From the NCBI GenBank assembly GCA_964503895.1, contig CAZDCF010000014.1, positions 1 to 36,117 of the forward strand: a DNA stretch of 36,117 bases. The letters run 5' to 3'. The first letter of the stretch is position 1. Each line of letters begins with the position of its first letter. Made by a program: the position numbers and the translations under genes. Shown here one piece after another: positions 15,885 through 23,989 of this stretch. The stretch comes from Nitronereus sp964503895 (GTDB taxonomy: Bacteria > Nitrospirota > Nitrospiria > Nitrospirales > UBA8639). The notes beneath the pieces were generated by a model. The model ran no database searches. It worked only from the letters and a program-made list of their open reading frames with translations, and had not been told where the DNA came from.

Positions 15885-16994
15885 TTAACTTTTCCCAAGT
15901 TTCGAAAACCAGAACTTTACTGCCCTCTGGTCCAGTGGAGCAACAGTGACCTTTCCGATAGCCTTGGGAAGTACACAATGAACGTATCCGCGAGACACTT
16001 TTTTATCATGAAGCATGGCTTCCCATAAATCAGAGAAATTCATTTTGGGCAATTTTGCAGGGAGGCCAGTCCGACAAACTAGAGCACGTTGCCTTGCAAC
16101 GACCTTGGCAGAACACAATCCAAGAGAATGGGCCAAATCAGCCTCATACACCATTCCAATTCCGACCGCTTCTCCATGTATAAACTTTTTATACTTTCCC
16201 AATGATTCCAACGCATGGCCAATTGTATGGCCATAATTTAAGATTCTCCGCAAACCAGACTCACGCTCATCTTTTGCCACAACACGCGCCTTGATTTCGC
16301 AACACCGTTTGACCATATAATGCAAAGCGGGTTTCTGCATCTTGACAATATCATCCATACGATCCTCGAGAAATCTAAAAAAATTCCGGTCGGCGATCAT
16401 GCCATATTTCACAACCTCAGCGAGCCCCGCAATCCATTCCCGCTTCGGCAAGGTCTTCAAAAGGTTCGTATCTAGCAAAACTAAAGATGGCTGATAAAAC
16501 GCGCCTATCATATTCTTTCCTAATGGGTGGTTAATTCCGGTTTTTCCGCCAACACTGGAATCCACTTGAGCTACTAAGGTCGTAGCAACTTGTACAAATG
16601 GAATGCCACGCAAATACAGCGACGCCACAAATCCCGTGATATCGCCAATCACCCCACCTCCCAAAGCTACAAGCACTGATTGTCGCTCAAAACGCGACTC
16701 CATCAATTGGTCCAAAACGTACGACACCCAGCGAAGATTCTTAGCACGCTCTCCATCCGGAAGGCAGACCATAAGAGACTGAAACCCAGCCTGCTTCAAA
16801 GACCGTTCTACTATCCGACCATACAACTTCTGTATAATCGGATTCGTGATGATTCCTACTTTCCCAGAATACCCACATTTTCGAAGGTAGTCACCAAGGC
16901 TTTTGATCCCACCCGGATGAATAACAATGTCATAGCTCCGTTTCCCCAGTCCGACTCGTACGCTTTCATGGTTATTATACTTTGATTGAGTCAC
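15885..16994 (-). CDS. aroB: 3-Dehydroquinate synthase
   Basis: The second enzyme of the shikimate pathway, converting DAHP to 3-dehydroquinate with NAD and a divalent metal. Its 369 residues show the NAD-binding motif LGGGVIGDITGFVAS (111-125), VATTLVAQVDSSVGGKTGIN (136-155), the metal ligand Glu193 in AGLAEVVKYG, and the zinc-binding histidines of LNYGHTIGHALE and FIHGEAVGIGM. Length is normal. The start is GTG at 16994, with AAAGG-like sequences upstream. It is preceded by a 289-bp gap after aroC and followed by the GAF-ANTAR gene. aroK, often found between aroC and aroB, is absent. Confidence 0.97.
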   Translation of the reverse strand: MTQSKYNNHESVRVGLGKRSYDIVIHPGGIKSLGDYLRKCGYSGKVGIITNPIIQKLYGRIVERSLKQAGFQSLMVCLPDGERAKNLRWVSYVLDQLMESRFERQSVLVALGGGVIGDITGFVASLYLRGIPFVQVATTLVAQVDSSVGGKTGINHPLGKNMIGAFYQPSLVLLDTNLLKTLPKREWIAGLAEVVKYGMIADRNFFRFLEDRMDDIVKMQKPALHYMVKRCCEIKARVVAKDERESGLRRILNYGHTIGHALESLGKYKKFIHGEAVGIGMVYEADLAHSLGLCSAKVVARQRALVCRTGLPAKLPKMNFSDLWEAMLHDKKVSRGYVHCVLPKAIGKVTVAPLDQRAVKFWFSKLGKS

Positions 16995-17283
16995 TGTCCT
17001 TTTGACCTTTCTTTTTGAAAAATCGTCACGCCCTAGCTAAGAAAAAACGCCCGAAGGTATTGAAACGGTTGACCACAATCAAGCCGAAATTTAGTAAGTT
17101 TGTTGGATCTTTCTAAAAAGTCACAATTTAATAAAAAACAGGCCTGTCGTTAGTGGCTGGTTGCTGAAAAAAGGAAGGTCCTTTTTTTTCACAAGATTAT
17201 CAAGAACGTGTACGGTTTATCGTAACCAGAAATTGGCGAGGAACGACCGTCCCACGCTTCAAGACATTCTTTTTACTCAGATC
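16995..17283. other. Intergenic gap between aroC and aroB
   Basis: This A/T-rich stretch of 289 bp has no coding region that I can support on either strand. It holds the terminator-like hairpin at 17166-17189 and, toward aroB, mainly unstructured sequence. aroK would be expected here in an aroC-aroK-aroB arrangement, but no AroK P-loop motif is found in any frame that I read. Confidence 0.6.
17166..17189. terminator. Possible bidirectional terminator downstream of aroC
   Basis: AAAAAAGGA (17167-17175) and TCCTTTTTT (17179-17187) form a 9-bp stem with a 3-base loop. A T tract lies at the 3' end on either strand (T8 on plus, T6 on minus). It lies about 95 bp after the aroC stop. The stem is A/T-rich, so termination may be weak. 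Confidence 0.45.
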
Positions 17284-18444
17284 CTAAAAGGACTTCACGT
17301 AATCTTGATATGAATCAAAATTTCGTTTCATTTCTTCAAGGCTATCACCAGCGAATTTTTCAAGCATGGCATTAGCCATCTCATAGGCAATTACCGCTTC
17401 ACCCACGACACCTGCAGCAGGAACCGTACAAATATCAGATCGTTCAACCGTGGCCTCAAATGGTTGTTTTGTTTGAATGTCCACACTTTGCTTGGGTTTG
17501 TAGAGAGTCGCAATCGGTTTCATAGCAACACGAAGAACAATCGATTGCCCATTGGTAATTCCACCTTCAAGCCCACCTGCATTGTTCGTCTTTCGTAAAA
17601 ATCCCGATTCAGACTGATCAGGGTAAATGTCATCATGAACTTCAGAACCGAATCGTCGTGCGGACTCAAAACCCATGCCTATTTCCACACCTTTCATAGC
17701 CTGAATACTCATGGCCGCCATGGCCAATCGCGCACTTAGGCGACGGTCCCATTGAGCATAACTGCCTAATCCTATGGGTGGATTGGTCACTACGACTTCA
17801 AACACCCCACCCAGTGAATCCCCTTTATGTTTAGCCGAACGTATTTCCTCAATCATCTTTTCCCCGGCTAATTGATCCCAGCATCGCACTTGCGATTTTT
17901 CAGCCTTAGTATAGGCTTCTAGTGGATCATCTGGGCTTTGGGCCGTCACTCGACCGATTTCCATTGTATAACTCACAACCTTCATACCAAATTGACCCAG
18001 CAGTGCTTTCCCAACTGCGCCAACGGCAACACGGATAGCGGTCTCGCGTGCACTGGCCTTTTCCAGAACATTTCGAATATCCCGGTGCCCATATTTAATC
18101 GCCCCCACGAGATCCGCATGTCCAGGACGCGGACGAGTTACCACACGTTCAGTTGGAGGAGGTCCTGGCTCCACAGCCATAATGTCCTTCCAATTTTCCC
18201 AATCTTTGTTGCGAATGAGAAGACCAAGGGGACTACCCAGCGTCTTGCCTTTCCGCACACCACAAGTAAATTCTATTTGATCCTTTTCTATTCGCATCCG
18301 ACCACCTCGGCCATACCCACCTTGTCGTCTGGCCAAATCGTGATTCACTTCTTCCGCCGTTAAGGGCAATCCAGCTGGGACACCTTCAAGAACCGCCATC
18401 AGACACTGACCATGGGATTCACCTGCATTTAAATAGCGCAACAT
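17284..18444 (-). CDS. aroC: Chorismate synthase
   Basis: The last step of the common aromatic pathway, forming chorismate from EPSP with reduced FMN. The 386 residues open with the family signature RYLNAGESHGQCLMAVLEGVP, including the catalytic His of GESHG. RPGHADLVGAIKYGHRDIRNVLE and ASARETAIRVAVGAVGKALL follow in the middle and NAGGLEGGITNGQSIVLRVA near the FMN site. Length matches the longer bacterial form. The ATG at 18444 is preceded by AAGGTG at good spacing. An AMIN-domain fragment lies 105 bp upstream on the same strand and aroB lies downstream. Confidence 0.97.
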   Translation of the reverse strand: MLRYLNAGESHGQCLMAVLEGVPAGLPLTAEEVNHDLARRQGGYGRGGRMRIEKDQIEFTCGVRKGKTLGSPLGLLIRNKDWENWKDIMAVEPGPPPTERVVTRPRPGHADLVGAIKYGHRDIRNVLEKASARETAIRVAVGAVGKALLGQFGMKVVSYTMEIGRVTAQSPDDPLEAYTKAEKSQVRCWDQLAGEKMIEEIRSAKHKGDSLGGVFEVVVTNPPIGLGSYAQWDRRLSARLAMAAMSIQAMKGVEIGMGFESARRFGSEVHDDIYPDQSESGFLRKTNNAGGLEGGITNGQSIVLRVAMKPIATLYKPKQSVDIQTKQPFEATVERSDICTVPAAGVVGEAVIAYEMANAMLEKFAGDSLEEMKRNFDSYQDYVKSF

Positions 18445-18549
18445 AGTAACACCTTAATTTTAGGAAACGAAAAAACACATATTCTTTCAAGTCGCCATCA
18501 ATTGGAAAATTGACAGGAGTTTCGGATTGACACTCGAGGCCACAGAATA

Positions 18550-18885
18550 TCATGGATGAGGTGGCGTAGCCAAAGACAAAAGCAATGTAAGTTGATCCCC
18601 AACGGCCTTTATCGCGTAGCGGAGGCCTTGGTCGAGAGGGTGCTTGAGATCGAACACCAAGCGCAACTTCTTGGGATGCTGACCAATCCGAATTTGCTTG
18701 AGTAATTTATGGTCCACAGGCAAAACCAGAAACCGAATTCCCGAGACCACGTGTGGCAGATCAAGACTCAACCGCAGCGAGTCAACTGGGCTAAGTCTAT
18801 ACGTCAAGGGACCATTGCCTTGAACAATAATGGTCAGCTCAGTGGCAGCTTGTTGAATCGCTATTTTCTGGATTACACGTTTCAA
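18550..18885 (-). CDS. Stand-alone AMIN-domain protein or gene remnant
   Basis: A 111-residue product that resembles an AMIN domain, the periplasmic beta module found at the N-terminus of PilQ secretins and AmiC amidases: ELTIIVQGNGPLTYRLSP, then LRLSLDLPHVVSG, and KLRLVFDLKHP. No signal peptide precedes it. In frame the upstream stop lies only three codons before the proposed start, which is a TTG at 18885 with GAGG close by. The upstream 130 bp contain no signal-peptide coding in any frame that I read. It therefore looks either cytoplasmic or like a surviving fragment of a larger exported protein. Position next to aroC-aroB recalls pilQ-aro clusters of other bacteria. Function unknown. Confidence 0.5.
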   Translation of the reverse strand: MKRVIQKIAIQQAATELTIIVQGNGPLTYRLSPVDSLRLSLDLPHVVSGIRFLVLPVDHKLLKQIRIGQHPKKLRLVFDLKHPLDQGLRYAIKAVGDQLTLLLSLATPPHP

Positions 18886-19015
18886 ACATCCTCAGGGGTC
18901 TATAGCCAATAATCGAAAACCCTGTTAGTAACTTTTTAAATATTTTACTAGCAGTTGTCCTTTCTCAGTGACTCAGCAGATTCTACTATATCAGAAATAC
19001 CTCCAATGAGGTTAG

Positions 19016-19900
19016 CTAGATTCGATGCATATCTCGATGACGAATTTGGACTTCATGGCCAAGCGAAGAAAAAATTTGTTTCGCCTTCATGGCAATGGCA
19101 ACTGACCGATGCCGGCCCCCTGTACACCCGATGGCTACTGTCAAATAACTCCTCCGCTCCTGTTCGAAAAGTGGAAATAAAAATGCAAAAAGGTTTTGCA
19201 TCAGCTGAATAAATCCCTCAGCTTGCTTATTCTCAAACACATAACGTTGAACATCCTCTTGCTCACCAGTCAAAGCCTTTAACTCCGGAACAAAATTCGG
19301 GTTACGCAAAAACCGTACATCAAACACCATATCGGCGTCATAGGGAACCCCGAACTTATACCCGAAGGTGATAAGAGAAACCCTCAAGGGCTGTTTGTGA
19401 TCGAAATCACTGTAATGCAGAACCACCCAATCTCGCAGTTCATGTACCGTAATTTCTGAGGTATCCAATACTCGATCAGCACCAATTCGTAATTCTTGCA
19501 ACTGCTGCCGTTCTAATTGAATCCCCTCAATAACCGACCCCTTTGGAAGCAGAGGATGCGGTCGGCGGGATTCTGAAAAGCGACGCGTCAATACCGCATC
19601 ACTAGATTCCAGAAAAAGTAATTCTACCGAATAATTACTTTTCTTTAAACGAGAAAGGTTATCAAAAAAATCCGCAAAAAATCCTCGCTCACGAATATCA
19701 ATACCCAATGCAATATTACGGATTTCACCTCCTCGCTTGGCACACAGTTCAGCAAATTTTGAAAATAAGGCCGGAGGAAGATTGTCTACACAAAAAAACC
19801 CCAAGTCCTCTAAACATTTGAGAGTTTGGGTTTTTCCAGAGCCCGAAGCTCCACTGACAATCACAAGTCGTAACGGGATATCCGATATTATGGACTCCAC
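19016..19900 (-). CDS. rapZ: RapZ / YvcJ-type nucleotide-binding RNase adapter
   Basis: A 294-residue P-loop protein. Walker A is VSGASGSGKTQTL (about 15-27). The segments GFFCVDNLPPALF, DIRERGFF, FLESSDAVLTRRFSESRRPHPL and the C-terminal GCTGGRHRSVAIA are diagnostic of the RapZ family. In E. coli RapZ guides small RNAs to RNase E and so controls glucosamine-6-phosphate synthase; in other phyla its targets are less clear. The start is GTG at 19900 with GAGGGG six bases upstream. It follows rpoN by 24 bp, a common linkage, but the usual hpf and ptsN genes between them are missing. Confidence 0.95.
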   Translation of the reverse strand: MESIISDIPLRLVIVSGASGSGKTQTLKCLEDLGFFCVDNLPPALFSKFAELCAKRGGEIRNIALGIDIRERGFFADFFDNLSRLKKSNYSVELLFLESSDAVLTRRFSESRRPHPLLPKGSVIEGIQLERQQLQELRIGADRVLDTSEITVHELRDWVVLHYSDFDHKQPLRVSLITFGYKFGVPYDADMVFDVRFLRNPNFVPELKALTGEQEDVQRYVFENKQAEGFIQLMQNLFAFLFPLFEQERRSYLTVAIGCTGGRHRSVAIAMKAKQIFSSLGHEVQIRHRDMHRI

Positions 19901-19924
19901 CTTCGTCCCCTCAAAACTGAATTT

Positions 19925-21445
19925 TTAGGACGGAATACGTTTTCGCTGACTGGCAGGAGCAATATGCAATTCAGCTCGGTACTTCGCAATCGTTCGTCGG
20001 GCAATGACAATACCTCGGGTTTTCAACCTAACGACGATTTCTTGATCTTTTAACGGCTTACTAGCGCTCTCTTGAGCTACCATTTCTCGAATAAAGTCAC
20101 GAACTGTCCGCGAAGAAAGATCTTCAGCTCCCGGCTCTGACCGCTGGATGCCTGCATTAAAGAAAAACTTTAACTCTAACAATCCTTGCGGACAGCACAT
20201 ATATTTATTGGTGGTAACTCGACTAATTGTTGATTCATGCAAATCAACATCCTCGGCCACTTGCCTCAATACCAGGGGCTTTAAATACTGAATGCCTTTT
20301 TCAAGAAAGGCTTCCTGGAAATGTATGAGGCTACGAACAACTTTCAGAATGGTTACATTCCGCTGCGCAATGCTTCGAATAATCCATTGTGCTCCACGAA
20401 ATTTGTCTTCAAGGTTGTACGGAGAGTTGAGGCATTCCTTATCTTTCGTAGCAACGGATTCGCCACCAGTCCCCGCTATCATATTCTTATAGTGTGGACT
20501 GATCTGAACCCGAGGTAGTCCATCTTCATTCAACCTTACATCCCACTCTCCATCATCTTTTTTATATATAAATACATCAGGAATGATAAATTGACGGTTG
20601 TCTGAGAAATATGGGCGCCCAGGCTTAGGCTCCAAGCATTCAATGATATGGTATGCATCGTACACTTCCTCAATTGTCACCCCAACTTCCTTGGCAATAT
20701 TTTTAAATCGTTTTTTCTGAAGATCTGGCAGGTGATTCGCCACGATTGTTTTAACTAATGAGTCAGACCCTGTACCGTTACCAGCATGATGTCCTTCCAC
20801 TAAACCATAGTGACGATGACGCAATTGAATATTTAGACACTCCTGAGTATCGCGCGCGCCCACACCAGACGGGTCAAAGGTTTGGATCAAATCCAAAGCG
20901 TTTTCGACTTGATGCAGCGTCACATTCGCATCTTTAACAATTTCTTCAAGTGAAGTCCTGAGATATCCATCTTCATCGATATTACCGATCAAGATCCTTC
21001 CTATAACCTGCTCCTCTTCATTAACCGATGAGAGTTGTAGCTGCCAAACTAAATGATCTTCCAGTGACGTTGGCTTGCTTCGCGTTTGCTCATAGGAAGG
21101 AAAGTCTTCATCTGTGGATGGTCTTGCAACCATCGCGGCGCCAGTCCGCCAATCACTTTCATAACGATCGTCGTATTCTTCAGATGAGAGGGGTTCGGAA
21201 AATTCACCTGGTTCAACACCTTCTTCGCTTTGCCCATCAGCTGTGCTTCCTTCTTTTCCGTCGGTCGACCCCTCTACCTCCTCTATATCGCCTTCAACTT
21301 CTTCAAGGAAAACGTTTTCCAGGAGATGTTGCGAAATCGTTTGCTGAAGTTCAAGCCTAGACAATTGCAAAAGTTTTATCGCCTGTTGAAGTTGAGGAGT
21401 CATCACCAACTTTTGACTCAACTTCAAATCTAATTTTAATTCCAT
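19925..21445 (-). CDS. rpoN: RNA polymerase sigma-54 factor
   Basis: The alternative sigma factor that recognises -24/-12 promoters and needs AAA+ activators. Its 506 residues show the Gln/Leu-rich region I (LSQKLVMTPQLQQAIKLLQ, about 9-27), an acidic region II (about 50-95), the core-binding region with DPSGVGARDTQECL, the helix-turn-helix (VAEDVDLHESTISRVTTNKY), and the RpoN box ARRTIAKYRAEL (482-493) near the C-terminus. Length is typical. It lies in an lptC-lptA-lptB-rpoN-rapZ run, starting 31 bp after lptB. Confidence 0.97.
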   Translation of the reverse strand: MELKLDLKLSQKLVMTPQLQQAIKLLQLSRLELQQTISQHLLENVFLEEVEGDIEEVEGSTDGKEGSTADGQSEEGVEPGEFSEPLSSEEYDDRYESDWRTGAAMVARPSTDEDFPSYEQTRSKPTSLEDHLVWQLQLSSVNEEEQVIGRILIGNIDEDGYLRTSLEEIVKDANVTLHQVENALDLIQTFDPSGVGARDTQECLNIQLRHRHYGLVEGHHAGNGTGSDSLVKTIVANHLPDLQKKRFKNIAKEVGVTIEEVYDAYHIIECLEPKPGRPYFSDNRQFIIPDVFIYKKDDGEWDVRLNEDGLPRVQISPHYKNMIAGTGGESVATKDKECLNSPYNLEDKFRGAQWIIRSIAQRNVTILKVVRSLIHFQEAFLEKGIQYLKPLVLRQVAEDVDLHESTISRVTTNKYMCCPQGLLELKFFFNAGIQRSEPGAEDLSSRTVRDFIREMVAQESASKPLKDQEIVVRLKTRGIVIARRTIAKYRAELHIAPASQRKRIPS

Positions 21446-21476
21446 GCGCTCGGCTCTCGTTTTATTTTAAAAGGTC

Positions 21477-22205
21477 TTACAATTTAAAACGTTCACCCAA
21501 ATAGATAGCCCTTGCTTTAGGACTACTAACTATAGCTTCTGGGTTTCCGGATTCCAAGATCACCCCTTCATTGATAATATAAGCCCGGTCAGTAATTGAA
21601 AGCGTCTCCTGAACATTATGATCAGTAACGAGAATCCCAATATTTTTTTGTTTTAACGCTTGAATAATTTCTTGAATATCTGCCACGGTGATCGGATCAA
21701 TGCCAGCAAAAGGTTCATCCAGCAATAAAAAACTTGGATTCGTGGCTAAAGCTCTGGTTATTTCTAATCTTCTTCGCTCCCCGCCAGACAAGGTAAAAGC
21801 CTTGCTCTTTCGAAGGTTAGTCAACCCCAATTCATTTAACAATTCATCAACCCGAGACAAACGTTCCTGTCTGGAAAGATGAAGCGTCTCTAACACTGCC
21901 ATAATATTATCTTCGACGGACAACCGCTGAAATACAGAAGTCTCTTGAGGAAGATAGCCGATTCCTCGGCGAGCCCGCTGATACATGGGAAGATGTGTAA
22001 TGGCCTCTTGATTAAGTAGGATTTCGCCATAGTCGGGCTGACATATTCCCACCACCATATCAAAGATCGTGGTTTTTCCGGCACCATTTGGACCAAGCAG
22101 TCCGACAATTTCTCCAGCCTCCACACCCAGAGAAACGCCACGAACGACTTCCCGACCTTTAAAACTCTTTCTCAGTTTTTTTGCATAAACACGGTGGTAC
22201 AGCAT
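21477..22205 (-). CDS. lptB: LPS export ABC transporter ATP-binding protein
   Basis: The ATPase that powers the Lpt bridge moving lipopolysaccharide from the inner to the outer membrane. It has Walker A LLGPNGAGKTT (36-46), Q-loop LPQETSVF, signature LSGGERRRLEI, Walker B FLLLDEPFAGIDP and the H-loop VTDHNV. With the start at ATG 22205 it has 242 residues, the family's normal length, and AGG lies six bases upstream. An in-frame GTG at 22241 would add 12 residues without ribosome site. lptA ends 52 bp upstream and rpoN follows. The permease genes lptF and lptG are not in the window. Confidence 0.96.
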   Translation of the reverse strand: MLYHRVYAKKLRKSFKGREVVRGVSLGVEAGEIVGLLGPNGAGKTTIFDMVVGICQPDYGEILLNQEAITHLPMYQRARRGIGYLPQETSVFQRLSVEDNIMAVLETLHLSRQERLSRVDELLNELGLTNLRKSKAFTLSGGERRRLEITRALATNPSFLLLDEPFAGIDPITVADIQEIIQALKQKNIGILVTDHNVQETLSITDRAYIINEGVILESGNPEAIVSSPKARAIYLGERFKL

Positions 22206-22257
22206 GACGTACCTAAAATTCGGCAATCCCCCATATCTCACAAGATTGGCGTAGGAG

Positions 22258-22788
22258 CTATTTCTTACCTTCTTCTTCAGGAATAACTACATGTGCACCA
22301 CCCTCTACAATGCTTCGACCTTCTTTTAAAAAAATCGTCATTCGCTTTCCGGTAACACGGGTTCCATTTTGCCAAGCGACTGGAGATTCTGTCAGTAGGA
22401 CCTTCTCTTCGTCCTTGTAGTACACCGCTCGTCCACTCGTAGCATTGCCGTCGGCTTTTTCAATAATGACCGAGCCCTGGGCTTCAATCATATCCAGTTG
22501 TTCTTCAAAAGAATTTCCGGAAGGTTTCTCGGTCTTTCCAGACTTTGCTTTTTTAAAAAAAACCGTCATCCGATCAGCACGAAGCACCATGCCTTCTCGA
22601 GTAAACACCACGGACTTTTCAAAGATAGCCTTTCGGTCCTTTCCTTGGACCGTCATCCTTTCAGAGGTAATCGTCGTTGGGTTCCGTTGTGCCGCATTCC
22701 CATTAGTCGTTAGCATGCTCCCGACCAAGAGAACTAGACTCCATGCCACCACGGCACAATACCAACCCTTAAGACGTTGATTCCACAT
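22258..22788 (-). CDS. lptA: LPS transport periplasmic protein LptA (OstA-like)
   Basis: A periplasmic bridge protein with the OstA/LptA jelly-roll fold. Starting at ATG 22788 it has 176 residues: a signal peptide (MWNQRLKGWYCAVVAWSLVL with cleavage near NGNAA), then repeated beta-strand motifs TITSERMTVQ, VLRADRMTVFF, GNATSGRAVYY and RVTGKRMTIFL that resemble the OstA pattern. An upstream in-frame start at 22842 would spoil the signal peptide. The start overlaps the end of lptC by 20 bp, implying coupled translation. lptB follows. Sequence similarity in this family is low, so identity rests on pattern plus context. Confidence 0.88.
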   Translation of the reverse strand: MWNQRLKGWYCAVVAWSLVLLVGSMLTTNGNAAQRNPTTITSERMTVQGKDRKAIFEKSVVFTREGMVLRADRMTVFFKKAKSGKTEKPSGNSFEEQLDMIEAQGSVIIEKADGNATSGRAVYYKDEEKVLLTESPVAWQNGTRVTGKRMTIFLKEGRSIVEGGAHVVIPEEEGKK

Positions 22789-23335
22789 GCACTTGATCCA
22801 ATACGGTAAACTCCTCCGACTCCAGGAAACCCACCAAGCCAATTCCGCTAATTCTGAGGCCTTGACCTTGAATAGTCACAGGATTAGGTGTCCGAATTTC
22901 CTGTTTCGCGTCGATCCAATGGATATGAGAAGTAAGAATGGTAAACCCATTAGCCAGCTTAATCGTAATGAGTTCCTCTCGATTGCGTAATTCAAAATCA
23001 TTGGTCGCGGTATTGATCATTCCCGCATCAGCCTTCAGCATCATTTCTACACCGTCACGACCTAAAAGTCTTAGTTCTACGGTCTCCAAAGCAATCTCAT
23101 GCTTGGCTTCAAACACCTCAGCTTTTTGCGCAACCACTTCCCATTGAACCCTCCCATCCTTGGTTTGCCGATAGACAAAACCTTCAATTCCCGCATCAGC
23201 TTCTTGAAGGACCGGAGACTCAACAGGAAGTGGAGGAGCATTGTTAAGAACATGCCCCATGACAACATAGCCTAAAAAAGCTGCAAGGCCGAGGATAATT
23301 CCACTTAAAATCCATTGCAGGAAACGGTTGGGCAT
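22769..23335 (-). CDS. lptC: LPS export protein LptC-like
   Basis: A bitopic inner-membrane protein of 188 residues. An N-terminal helix (about 9-28, LSGIILGLAAFLGYVVMG) anchors a periplasmic OstA-like domain with FVYRQTKDGRVQWEVVAQKA, LKADAGMINTATNDFELR and ITIKLANGFTILTS. The arrangement matches LptC, which links the LptBFG transporter to LptA. It is first in the lptC-lptA-lptB run. A promoter-like pair lies upstream in the gap after rplQ. AGG-containing sequence precedes the ATG at 23335. Confidence 0.87.
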   Translation of the reverse strand: MPNRFLQWILSGIILGLAAFLGYVVMGHVLNNAPPLPVESPVLQEADAGIEGFVYRQTKDGRVQWEVVAQKAEVFEAKHEIALETVELRLLGRDGVEMMLKADAGMINTATNDFELRNREELITIKLANGFTILTSHIHWIDAKQEIRTPNPVTIQGQGLRISGIGLVGFLESEEFTVLDQVHVESTS

Positions 23336-23361
23336 CCCAGCCTAACCCCATTCTTAATCGT

Positions 23362-23390
23362 TCAACAATTGAAAAAAGAATAGCATAGCA
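23362..23390 (-). promoter_or_regulatory. Possible promoter for the lptC-lptA-lptB-rpoN-rapZ run
   Basis: On the minus strand a TTTACT box and TATTCT box about 17 bp apart lie roughly 30-55 bp before the lptC ATG (23335). Each matches the consensus at 4 of 6 positions. It is the best candidate in the 202-bp gap after rplQ. Coordinates are approximate. Confidence 0.35.
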
Positions 23391-23537
23391 CCTTGCCCAA
23401 GTAAACTAGACTTTCTAGCAACGAACAAAAATACTTAATGTTTCTCAAAGAGTTACAGGAAGGTATGGCGTGAAAACCGGCACACGAAAAAGAAGGAAAC
23501 GCATTGCCACAACAGAAGAAAGAAAGTGTTACGCAGA

Positions 23538-23960
23538 TTAACTGTTGGTAGATTCGGCATCGGAAGAAACCGCTAAGTCCTTCTCGGCCTCCACTGATTC
23601 TTCCCCACCGGCGACCAATTCCAATGCTACTAATTCAGCCGCATCACCAGGCCGACGACGAGTGGGAATCATTCGGGTATACCCTCCAGCATGGTCCCGA
23701 TATCGACCCGCCACTGTATCAAACAATTTTGACACCACCTCTTTTTTTTGAATGAAACTCAGAGCTTGACGTCTTGCGTGCAAACTCCCATCTTTTCCCA
23801 GAGTAATCATTTTTTCGGCAAATCCACGAATTTCTTTAGCCTTAGCCTCGGTAGTTTCTATTCGCTCATGCTCTAATAATGAGGTCACAAGGTTTCGGAA
23901 CATAGCTGTCCGATGTTTGGTGTTTCGCCCTAGTTGTCTGCCTTTTTTTCGGTGCCGCAC
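23538..23960 (-). CDS. rplQ: 50S ribosomal protein L17
   Basis: The last gene of the alpha operon. The N-terminus MRHRKKGRQLGRNTKHRTAM and the segment LVTSLLEHERIETTEAKAKE are invariant for L17. RDHAGGYTRMIPTRRRPGDAAELVALELV closes the conserved domain in the usual way. An acidic, Ser-rich tail of about 25 residues extends the protein to 140 residues. It starts 29 bp after rpoA. L17 lies at the end of the peptide exit tunnel in the large subunit. No clear terminator follows. Confidence 0.97.
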   Translation of the reverse strand: MRHRKKGRQLGRNTKHRTAMFRNLVTSLLEHERIETTEAKAKEIRGFAEKMITLGKDGSLHARRQALSFIQKKEVVSKLFDTVAGRYRDHAGGYTRMIPTRRRPGDAAELVALELVAGGEESVEAEKDLAVSSDAESTNS

Positions 23961-23989
23961 CGTATCACTCTCTTTCTCGAAGCCCTAGC

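Noticed and set aside
17131..17146. ACAGGCCTGT palindrome followed by T6 on the minus strand, as a second aroC terminator
   Set aside because: The palindrome has no room for a loop, so it cannot form a normal hairpin.
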